From: Blakeslea trispora
Lineage: Eukaryota > Mucoromycota > Mucoromycetes > Mucorales > Choanephoraceae
Reading direction: 5' to 3'
Assembly (NCBI GenBank): GCA_025331445.1
Contig: JAIWNE010000004.1
Span: forward strand, 248,001 to 312,000
Length of the DNA stretch: 64,000 nucleotides
The first letter of the stretch is position 1. Every line of letters starts with the position of its first letter. A model generated the notes under the pieces. The model saw nothing but the letters and a program-made list of their open reading frames with translations, did not search any database and was not told the DNA's origin. The translations under genes and the position numbers were made by a program. Shown here in pieces: positions 24,301 through 32,966 of this stretch.

Positions 24301-25160
24301 GAACTCAATGGTATAAATGAAAGCAATGACTTTGCCTAAGACATGCTTTTTTGTGAGATCATCCAAAAGTTCTCGAAGCTTAAGGTTGAAAACTCTAGAG
24401 CAAAGATCAGGTCGATCTGAAGCTTTTTGGTTATACAACAATTGCCGTTGAATCTCAGGCCACTTTGGATTGCAAGTGAAGGTAATGAAGTAGTCGGGTT
24501 TACCAAATCTTCTAACAATGCTAAGGGAATCCTGATAAAGTTGAGCCATGTGGCGTGGACCTCCAATGAACGAAGATGGTAATATAATTCTTTTACCAAT
24601 GTTCGCTAAACTTTGTGGATCAGCCGAGTTAACATAATCATTAACGTGGACAGCATCTTGTAAACCTTGATAAGCTTCACATCTTAACTTTTTCTGGTTT
24701 AAACGAATGTATGAAAGTCGATTCTGTTCCATTTTAGCGTAGTTATCAACAATATATTGTTGAAAAAGATTGCCAAAGGAATGCAAAAGATGATTGTCAT
24801 TAGGTCTGTACATCAATCGAAAGCTGTAGAATTCCATTACAGTTACTTTGTGATTGCCAGACATGCTTTTTGTTTCGATACTCCAGCCAGGTTCACCGGT
24901 GGGAAACAAAAGACCATCGTGCAATGGGTCGTAGAACTGGTTGGACTCATTTACTCTTGTCAGAGAATCATCTTGGTATCGGACAACGATGTCTCGTGGA
25001 TTGGGTGCGTCATCATCATTTTCACCACCTATGATAATGGCAGCTATTTCAGACCCATGAGTTGGACGGTTGTAGCGTCTACGATCCGGAACACCTTCAG
25101 CTCTAAATACCAATTTGATGTTATCCAACGACTCAATCCCATAGGTTTGAGCTTCAGAAC
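21373..25160 (-). CDS. Helitron Rep-helicase (RepHel), main part
   Basis: The frame from ATG 25128 gives 1251 residues and is open a little further, to the insertion point at 25161. Order: Helitron-like N-terminal domain; HUH nickase with GLPHAHILL (two-His motif, about residue 282) and the tyrosine-bearing KYVYKYVYKGHDRA; then a Pif1-family SF1 helicase with Walker A GPGGTGKT (about residue 790), Walker B LIIWDESSM, GGDFRQVLPVV, and C-terminal AMTINKAQGQTLERVGLYLP and HGQLYVALSR. These are all the parts needed for rolling-circle transposition, and no internal stop was seen. The true N-terminus has been separated by the 4.2-kb insertion, so this copy is probably no longer autonomous. Confidence 0.92.
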
Positions 25161-25182
25161 TAACGTGCCTTCAGTCTTAAAA
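25161..25182. repeat. Left TIR of the 4.2-kb transposon
   Basis: 22 bp, perfect inverted match to 29366-29387, including the TA target duplication. Confidence 0.85.
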
Positions 25183-25292
25183 TGGTAAAAATTAAAAATT
25201 GTTTCAAGTTTTCCTCTTTAATTTTTTTTGGTTTTATAGAGGGTTCGAACCCATGACCCAAGAACATATTTACATACTTTTAAACTTTTTTA

Positions 25293-27324
25293 TTACAAAT
25301 CTTTAGGGATTCTAATCTTTCGGTGAGAAAGGTATCTCTTCTCAACGAACTTCTTGACATCAGCTGCCACTTCTCTCCCGCGTTCTTGCTTGCTGTATGC
25401 TTCGATATAGTTCATACAGCGCTGGAAATATCTTCTTATTTGAGCAATATTTCCAGCTTTGTCCAAGAACGCGGGAATATTCTTTTCTAACGACTTAAAT
25501 GTGTAATCACATCTAAGCCGGGCTTCTCTTTTAGCCATACCCCAGTACATTTCAATCCAATTGCATTCGCAATGGTACTTAGGGTATAGCTCGAAGATGT
25601 GGCCAGCATCTTCTACAACTTGTTGCAAAGCAGTTCTTTGAGCAACAAAGTCAGGTCTGCTACCCAAGAAGTGGGTGGCACAACACATGGACTTCTCGCT
25701 AGGGGAGTCTTGTCCACACCAAAGTTTCCATTGCTTGCCTTGGAGATCGCAAAGCCATTGACCTCTTTCGTCAAGGATTTTTTTGATACCTAATATTTGC
25801 AGTTTGTTAGTCGTGTGATTATAGCTAATCAGAGTTATTTACCCTTGAAGTATCTGACTTTTTTGATCTTGGGTCGGCCTTTTGAGTCGTGGGAGCAGAT
25901 CTCCTTCTCATAAAAGAACGACTGGTGAAGAAGCTGACCAGTCGAGAGCTTGACAGTTGTGTCTCTGAACTGGTACTTTTCAGACAGAGACCATGGTTTC
26001 TCACCGAGTGTCATCCGGCTTACAACCAATGCGTCATCGCTGTATGCCCCATGGTTTGAGCTGTTGTCAAAGAGGAATACAGCTCGGCATTCAGGGTGCA
26101 AGCTTTCAAACAACCCGATGACATGGTCCTTGAGTTGGGCAACCATGTCTTTGTGAGTCCACCAACCATCTCTACTCTCGCCAGCTTTAAACAGCTTACG
26201 AGAGGTCCATCCCTGGATCCTCATCGTTCCATGACAGGGACACTGGAACTCACTTATCATGATGAAAGAACCAGGCCCTTTCTTTCGAATGAAGGATTTA
26301 CCCTCCAAACTCCAGATGTCTTCCTTCCCATTTTTTGCATAGAAGGTCGGCTCGTCATGGGTCACAAAGACAATCTTTTCTTCACCGTCGTTCAACACAG
26401 GATCCAGGATTCTCTCTTGGTCTTCGCCTTCGTAGAACTCGGATCTACGCGTATAGTCCATCATGCGAGCAGACCACTCCTTCCGGTACGCCACAACATC
26501 CTCTCGCTCATGACCGTCAAAAAACATGCCTTTCTTCTGCTTGCCATAGGTGTATCCCCACTCATGTAAGTACTTGCTAATGGTTGATATACTTACACAG
26601 CCGGTAACACCCAGGCAAGAAGGCACGACTTCCTCATCAATGTATCTCTTGATGTCCACAAGAGAACGCTCGGCAGCCTTGGCCTGCTGGATGTACTCCA
26701 GAACCTTTGACTTGATGTCGTTATGGCTCAAGAACGACTCTTTCTTGGTATGAATACCTTGGCTGTGATCAGAAAGATCACCATGCTCTTGGCCCGATAG
26801 TTCTTGGAGCTATCAGGCCAAAGAGATTCAGCAACCTTTTGGCTAGCTTCACCCTTCTTCAGCCCCTCCAAACGGTTTTCAAAATATCTGAAAACCGAGA
26901 TGAGTCTAAAAGCGTTGTAGGAGTCCAATGAGCTTCCCTCGCGCTTCTTGTTCATTATAGGCTTAATTTGCTCTTGCAACGCTTCCATTGACTCATCAAT
27001 CAGGAGGAGCTCTTCTTGAGGGTGAGTCAGTTGCTGACTATCATCCACAGTTGCCGTTTTGGTGACCACAGTGATGCCGAAGTTAAACAAAGTCGATTTA
27101 GGATCGACTTTGTTAGCTTCGACTCTACGCCGCCACTTGGCTGTTCTAGAGTCATTAGAGTAATGACCCTTTCTTTTTCTGATGCTTGAGCCATCATCTT
27201 TCAATCCATCCAGAGCAGAGCTGCTGATGTCTTCTTCCCAAGCTTGCCAATCTTCGACAGCTTCGACGACTTCAGTATCAACATTCTCAGCTACTGAAAC
27301 ACTGAGCTCTTCATTCTTTTCCAT
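25293..27324 (-). pseudogene. Large fungal DDE transposase, frameshifted
   Basis: Three pieces on the minus strand. The N-terminal piece (27324 to about 26760) is acidic with a basic KRKGHYSNDSRTAKWRRR stretch. The middle piece (about 26760-25843) holds HTH-like helices, the first catalytic Asp (VFVTHDEPTFYAKNG) and the second (AVFLFDNSSNHGAYSDD). After a 53-bp intron (25790-25842) the last piece (25789-25293) has the catalytic Glu (YPKYHCECNWIEMYWGMAKR). This is a DDE transposase type widespread in fungal genomes, related to Tc1/mariner, which agrees with the TA duplication. The N-terminal and middle frames differ by one base near 26760, so the gene needs a frameshift to be read through; without that correction it is inactive. 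Confidence 0.75.
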
Positions 27325-27652
27325 CTTTAGCTATCTTCCGTTACTATCCTTTTTCAAAGAAGCAGTTCTTGATTTTTTTTTTTACTTGTAAAGGGCATTA
27401 TGATATTGTTAAAAGTGAAAAAGAAGTCAAATTTCTTGACACGATACCTGTAAATAATTATTGTTGTTACACACATCTAGGAACACAAAACAGAACTTTA
27501 ACGGGTTTTAATTGACCAGTCGGTGTTTGTATTTTTAAGTATCGAAAAACTAGCTACGCTCGTTTTACGGTCGTCGTCGCCTCACGGTTCGGATGCTGAA
27601 TTAGTTCTGCTTTCTGAAGCACACATATATTGTTATAGATGAAGTATGTAAA

Positions 27653-28264
27653 TTAGATCAGGAGTTCTGGAAAGATGATATTATCGATGAGATTTTGTTG
27701 GTTAGAAGGATCAGATTTATGCAAGACATGTATGCCTTGTAAGTTGGTGGAGCGAGAGAAAGCAACATATAGTTGGCCATGTGTGAATGGTGAAGTACGG
27801 AGGTCAATCCCAACGTTAGAAAGTGATTGACCTTGCGACTTGTTGATAGTCATGGCAAAACTTAGTTTGACAGGAAATTGTTTTCTTGACAATATGAAGG
27901 GATACTCATCTTCTAAGGTTATATCTATTCGAGGAATGAGCTCAACTTGTTCTTGGTTGGATCGACTGTTGTTGAGGACCACCACTTTCAATACGTATTG
28001 GCCTATTTCTTTAACTACCAATCTGCTGCCATTGCAAAGGCCTTTTTGTGGGTCAAGATTTCTTAAGAGCATTACAATACAGCCTACTTTCAAGGTCAAC
28101 TTTGCAGGAGGAAAATTGCCTGGGTTCTGCGTTTGAAGATACTCATCAGAAACTCTGTAGACTTCATTGCTGGCATTTTCTTCTTGTGAATAATCGGCTT
28201 TATCTGCCGAAGTCAAAGTGACGGATTCACCAGGCATCAGTTCGAGTACCTTTTCATTCAGCAA
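27653..28264 (-). pseudogene. Helitron helicase C-terminal fragment (second copy)
   Basis: About 203 residues match the last part of a Helitron Pif1-type helicase: LKVGCIVMLLRNLDPQKGLC, PVKLSFAMTINKSQGQSLS, HGQLYVAFSRSTNLQGIHVL. It is clearly divergent from the Helitron at 21.4-25.1 kb (for example NKSQGQSLSNVGIDL against NKAQGQTLERVGLYL), so it comes from a different family. The N-terminal part of the protein is absent. It lies inside the 4.2-kb transposon, either as captured cargo or as a nested remnant. Confidence 0.8.
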
Positions 28265-29199
28265 ATCAACAGTATATATATGATTTGTATGACATGATTT
28301 ACTCGCATGCTTTCACTGATGCAAAGGCATTAATGTATCATCCTTCTCTTTTTTTTTCTTTTCACTACAGAATAATGAACAGTAATCAAGGTAAATGATC
28401 TACATCAAGCTTTACTCTTTTCATGATAAGAATGAAGATTTGGTCTTTTTGTATTGTTAAATAAAGAACCAGGGTGTTCATTGTTTATAGCAGAGCCCAG
28501 ACCAATTTACACAAAGATCAAACAAACAATCAATATATCAGCCAATGAGGACAATGGATCAGTAATGTGGTCAATCTAATTTATAAAAACAAAAGAAAAA
28601 AAAAGTACCTTTTCCTTCTTTTCTTTCTTTAATTATTATTTAGAATGAATACATTACAAACAAAGGTAACAAGGCTGTTCTTTAGGCTGTGAAATAATTG
28701 CTAATGATCTCTTAGAGTAATTACTGCGCGCTTTCTTGCTGTCTAGATGACATGCAGAAAAGTAACTGTTTGGAAAAAAGGCATGTATTTCATCATGATT
28801 GTTGTCGCGTATCTGTACTGATCAAAATGAATAGGCCTTTTTTTATTTGTTCTTTTCTTAAGAAGAGGTAAGCGATCCATTCAAGAGCTAAAACGATGTC
28901 TAAGAAACAGAAAAACTAAGACAATGTTTACACTTTAGGTTTTTCTATGTTGGAGGTAATCTATACACAGTTTTTTAGAGGGAAGGACAACTCTCCCCCT
29001 TAAACCCCCCCCCTCTCAGGTTGATTCAGGCTTAATCTATGTAAGTTTATTCGCGTCTAGTACTATATTATGTGGCTGTGCTCTAATTTTTCTCAAATTT
29101 CAGTAATACATGTTTTGATTAATTTTAGGCCCTGTAAAGACCTTGTTTCAAGATTTGGGGTTCTCATATACCTCCCAGCCAAAAATTTTCGGGAACCGA
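28265..29199. other. Non-coding interior of the 4.2-kb transposon
   Basis: AT-rich sequence without a recognisable frame. It includes a C-run (about 29005-29013) and pyrimidine tracts. No terminal repeats of another element were recognised here. Confidence 0.4.
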
Positions 29200-29350
29200 C
29201 AAACTTTGAAGAGCTTCACAGATAAACTTTTGCAGACAAAAAAAAATTCTAAACTTTTAACATTGTTCTAAAACATATTTAAAACAACATTAAAAGGTTG
29301 GATTTTGTTTTTGCCTGCAAAAGTTTTTCTGTGAAGCTCTTCAAAGTTTG
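29200..29350. repeat. 150-bp near-perfect palindrome
   Basis: The left arm starts CAAACTTTGAAGAGCTTCAC at 29200; the right arm ends with its complement at 29350. The arms (about 70 bp each) match with few differences and almost no spacer, so the strand can fold into a long hairpin. It lies immediately inside the right TIR of the 4.2-kb transposon. Confidence 0.8.
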
Positions 29351-29365
29351 ATGATTTTTTCGGCG

Positions 29366-29387
29366 TTTTAAGACTGAAGGCACGTTA
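29366..29387. repeat. Right TIR of the 4.2-kb transposon
   Basis: 22 bp, perfect inverted match to 25161-25182, including the TA target duplication. Confidence 0.85.
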
Positions 29388-29575
29388 TTGCGTTGATCCT
29401 TTGCAATTTGCGTCATGTTCTTAAAGATTGACACAAATGGGTTCAACTGATGCATGAGCTCTTGCAATTGTTGAAGAGTCTCGATTTTAATACTGGGTGC
29501 GACTGCATGGCGATTGGCAAGTTCTTGTTCAGCATCGTAAATATATATCTGAGCAAACTTAGGGCTAGCGTTATG
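29388..29575 (-). pseudogene. N-terminal piece of the split Helitron RepHel
   Basis: Encodes PKFAQIYIYDAEQELANRHA, then a helical segment ending NPFVSIFKNMTQIAKDQRN, a block typical of Helitron proteins ahead of the DRRRYN region. It continues into the main Helitron ORF once the 25161-29387 insertion is removed. The more N-terminal part of the protein is missing; similarity stops near 29575 at a junction with another gene. Confidence 0.75.
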
Positions 29576-30648
29576 TGAAGGCTTGGACGACGCAATCAAG
29601 TACGTGTTGAAGGAGCAGCTCGAGTTGCTCGACAAGAACCAGAGAAAGAGCTTCAAGTACCAAATGCTTGAAGCAGCAAGCTACTTGTAAGTAGTTGATA
29701 GCCAAAGCAACAAGACAAGACGTTGTTTGATTCTAATTTAAAATAATTTAGGCTGCATAATGTGGAAGGCTGGGAAGCAGATACAAATCCCTCTGAGGCA
29801 GAGGTGGTGAGCCGTGTTAGCGGTTTATTAAAGATCATCTTCAATGATACTGACATTGAAGTGACAATGTAAGTTCATTATGTTTCTTTTTCTTCTCTCT
29901 GCTTTGGATGTTAACATATTTGTTTTTCTTTATTTTTGCTAGCGGCGAAGCCACTGCCGATTGCACAAAAGCAAACCGAGTGACAAGAGAGTCGCTTTAC
30001 TCTGGTGGAATCTCCTCTGTTTTCTCTTCTGGTGTTGAAACAAGCACATCAAGCAATATTAGTGGCCGAAAGATTGATATGAAGTTTTCGGCCAGCAATG
30101 GCATAGAAGTTGCCTTATGTGAGTTCAAGAAGAACATGGAAGTGAGAAGGCTCACAGAGCAGTAAGGCAAGTGCTGCAGGTTGAACCTTGCTTTGCTTGA
30201 AGATTTGAAGTCGATCAAGATAAATGATCGAATTCTAGCAATTACTTGGGGTGGTATGTGCTTACATTTTACTTTGTTAATGCCTGATGCTAACGATATT
30301 GACTTTTAGGAGGACAAGGAAGATTAGTTGCCATCGAAGAAGCTGAAGGTGACGTGTTTGTTGCCTACCCTTTGGGCAACGTTGAGGTCCCATTTGACCG
30401 ACTGCTTCTCGATGACACGCTGAAAGAAAGCATGAACACTCTGTGTCAATGGAAGGTTGGTACTTTTCTTCTTCTCTTGTTAGTCATTGTATTCATCTTT
30501 GTCATAGACACATATTGTTGAGCTTTCTAAAAAAACAAAAATCAACAATCTCCGTTTTGGACCACTTGATAGAAAAAGAGATGAATTTGATACTCTGTTT
30601 ACTCCAAAGCTACAAAGTAGAAAGCGTCAACGAATCTCATATGAATAA
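29575..30648 (+). pseudogene. 5'-truncated gene of a possible (D/E)xK nuclease-like family
   Basis: Five exon pieces with clear splice signals (to 29686, 29752-29868, 29943-30253, 30310-30455, 30508-30648). The core reads FNDTDIEVTISGEATADCTK, then GRKIDMKFSA, then GIEVALCEFKKN. The D...ExK spacing suggests a PD-(D/E)XK nuclease fold; this is my inference. From memory, similar D-x-E-F-K proteins of unknown function recur in Mucorales genomes. The 5' end is cut off at the Helitron junction. A TAA (30163-30165) interrupts an otherwise continuing frame (GKCCRLNLALLEDLKSIKIN follows in the same frame), so this copy is dead. Confidence 0.5.
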
Positions 30649-31410
30649 ATGCTTCTTTTCTTTGACCTCTTTTTCTTAAAAAAAAAAATAATGTGCTATA
30701 CCCCGTTTTCAATCAGACATTAATAACATTAACAAAATGGTGTTTTTATTGCTTGAAGCAATGTGGTACTATCGTAAAACAATCAACTACTCTTTATTAA
30801 AAAAAAAAACCTAAAGCAACAAAGAAACAAAGTATCTGTTCACATTATGTTTGGCCTTCGCGGTAAGCCTGTAGGGATTACGCCTACATCATTTAAGCTT
30901 CTGACCAGTTATGGTAATCCTAAGGCGAAATAATAGTATTAACTACGGGCGATTTTTTTTTACTGTGCTTTGAGAGCTTCTAAGTCAAAACTATAGGCGT
31001 GTGTAAGTTAGGTCTCAACATTGTGACTTTGTTCAAGTAAAAAAAAAACTCGCAATGCGCGTGAAATTGTTCACTTCAGGCATGGTGACCCACCTCGCTT
31101 CAACCACGCTTTCGTTAGCTAAGAAAAAAAATTTGAAGAGCAAAAAGATGAAGTACAATGCTCCCAGTGCCAATTAGTCATCTTTATCTTTATATAAAGA
31201 AGTTAACATCCTCAAAATCGTTAGAAAACAGTCACTAACTTTGTTCTCTATCCCAGCCCATCTTTATATTGTATTTTTTTTTTTTTTGTATTGGGTATTT
31301 TATTTATTTGGAAAAATACAATATTAATCGATATGCTGTGCAAACGCAATCGCTCAGTACCGTGACTGTTTTTTAGCAGGACTGAATGATTTTAATATAT
31401 TAATCGATTC
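30649..31410. other. Non-coding flank upstream of the LINE
   Basis: AT-rich with several poly-A/poly-T runs (for example around 31269-31285). No gene or repeat pair was recognised. It ends at the left 15-bp target-site duplication of the LINE. Confidence 0.4.
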
Positions 31411-31425
31411 TTTTTAGAGAAATGA
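31411..31425. repeat. Left target-site duplication of the LINE
   Basis: 15 bp identical to 37185-37199. Confidence 0.9.
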
Positions 31426-31426
31426 C

Positions 31427-32872
31427 ATGGTTCCTCCGCTACAGAACACTTTTGGGTCGTTGCCACCAGACAGCCCCATATCATATCCGACTGCGTCTTT
31501 TCCGTCTCTTCCTTCTTCGCAGCCGTCTTCACCGTCTCTCATACCTTCCTCTCTTCCTTCTCTTCCTTCTGTTCCTGCCCCTTCATCAGCTTCTTCATCT
31601 GCATCTAAGCCACGCACGATGACTTATGCTTCTGCTACAGCAGCTTCTCGTAACCGTAGAGAAACGGTTTTGTATCGCTCTTCGACCGTCAACGGTCAAC
31701 ATATTGACACTGCTACTTCAGTAGTTCATAAGACTGGAACAACAGATCACTCTGTTTTCTACCATGTTCCTAAAAACTTAGCTCATTTAAGATCTGAGAT
31801 CGCTCTAAATTTAAGTGAAAAGTTTCCTTTTGGTACTGGTCTTGGTTTGACTTCGTCAGAAGATCATTTAGGTACCAACATTGAGATTTCATTAGTATCT
31901 AAAGATGCATGTGAGACAGCTATTGCTCAGCCCATTGTGGTTGGCGCTAAAGAATTTCACGCTTCTCGCGCTGTGCATCCTGACCAAGCTTTGTTGAAAG
32001 TCAATTTGACAAAACTTCCTATTTGGGAAGGTCAACGTTTGAAAAACTCTCTTCTCAATAACCTAGCTCGTTATGGCATTGTTCGAGAAATCACCTTGTA
32101 TCTGGACGATTGGTCCGGATGTTGGTTTACTGGAAATGGCCATGTTTACATTGAAAGACCTAACAACCGCGAAAAGAAATACGAAGCATTGACGTATAAG
32201 ATCCCCCTGGAAGACGATAATACCTTCTGTCTTGGCACTTGGACCAACATGGGTAAACATTGTGTTTACTGTAAAGAGACAGATCATTATCGTAAAGAAT
32301 GTACCAAAGCACCATCCGAGAAGCGCCGTTGCTACCAGTGTAACAACACTGGTCATATCGCTCGCAATTGCTTCAGAACTAAGACTGATGACACTACGTC
32401 TAATAAGCGTCGAAGAGATGATCGTCCTGAGGCTAAAGCCCGTGTTCAACCAGTGGTATCAGCTCCTGCTGTCAGTCCTCCCTCCATGCCTGAGTCACCC
32501 GAATTATCCAATCCTGTTACTGACCATGATGCAGTAGCCGAGCCAGTATCTATGCCTAATGGGACCGAAATCGCTGACATTCGGGAGATTGATTCAGTGG
32601 TAAGTGACGAAGTTGTAGAAACGCCTCTTGATGCACAGGATCGTCGATCCACTCGCATCTCAAATAGACAACCAAAACAATTCGAGGAATACATCTTATC
32701 CTCCCAAATTGATAAGGCTTGTAAATGTGGGAGTTTGAGCCACCGTAAGACTAATCATAGCCAATGTCCATTAAACAAGAAAAATGTCCAACGCAAGGAT
32801 GCAATGGAAATTTCAGACGACGATATACAGAATGAGGATGCCTTGGTTGATCCTCCATCTGACCGTCAGTAA
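31427..32872 (+). CDS. LINE ORF1, gag-like RNA-binding protein
   Basis: 481 residues without introns. A Ser/Pro-rich N-terminus precedes a folded domain and then two retroviral-type zinc knuckles, CVYCKETDHYRKEC and CYQCNNTGHIARNC. The basic stretch NKRRRDDRPEAKAR follows, and near the C-terminus there is a third Cys/His cluster, CKCGSLSHRKTNHSQC. Such proteins coat LINE RNA in a ribonucleoprotein particle. The ATG is only one base after the left target duplication, so either the element has almost no 5' UTR or it was truncated there and the true start is lost. Confidence 0.88.
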   Translation: MVPPLQNTFGSLPPDSPISYPTASFPSLPSSQPSSPSLIPSSLPSLPSVPAPSSASSSASKPRTMTYASATAASRNRRETVLYRSSTVNGQHIDTATSVVHKTGTTDHSVFYHVPKNLAHLRSEIALNLSEKFPFGTGLGLTSSEDHLGTNIEISLVSKDACETAIAQPIVVGAKEFHASRAVHPDQALLKVNLTKLPIWEGQRLKNSLLNNLARYGIVREITLYLDDWSGCWFTGNGHVYIERPNNREKKYEALTYKIPLEDDNTFCLGTWTNMGKHCVYCKETDHYRKECTKAPSEKRRCYQCNNTGHIARNCFRTKTDDTTSNKRRRDDRPEAKARVQPVVSAPAVSPPSMPESPELSNPVTDHDAVAEPVSMPNGTEIADIREIDSVVSDEVVETPLDAQDRRSTRISNRQPKQFEEYILSSQIDKACKCGSLSHRKTNHSQCPLNKKNVQRKDAMEISDDDIQNEDALVDPPSDRQ

Positions 32873-32966
32873 CATCCTTTTGTCATCCCCTCTTAGAAAA
32901 CGTTAAAACACCAAAAAAAAACAGAAACAGTCTTATAACCCCAAAAAAAAAAATTACATTTATTCT

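Larger units (their letters stand above)
25161..29387. mobile_element. 4.2-kb TA-flanked DNA transposon inserted in the Helitron
   Basis: The left end reads TAACGTGCCTTCAGTCTTAA (25161 onward) and the right end is its exact complement ending at 29387, a 22-bp perfect terminal repeat including TA. Taking one TA away rejoins the Helitron reading frame exactly, so TA is the target duplication and the insertion is younger than the Helitron. It carries a DDE transposase on the minus strand (25293-27324), a fragment of another Helitron helicase (27653-28264) and a large palindrome near the right end (29200-29350). Confidence 0.8.
20940..29575 (-). mobile_element. Helitron, interrupted by a DNA transposon and 5'-truncated
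   Basis: The main Rep/helicase ORF (21373-25160) and a short N-terminal piece (29388 to about 29575) are both on the minus strand. Removing the TA-flanked insertion at 25161-29387 places the two pieces directly in the same frame. The downstream repeat zone at 20975-21215 is the likely 3' end. The 5' end is missing: coding similarity stops near 29575, where a different plus-strand gene begins. Outer limits are approximate. Confidence 0.7.

Noticed and set aside
24757..25188. 143-codon plus-strand frame opposite the Helitron ORF
   Set aside because: A shadow of the Helitron coding strand that runs into the left TIR; its end matches the 29366-29387 TIR only because the TIR is repeated.
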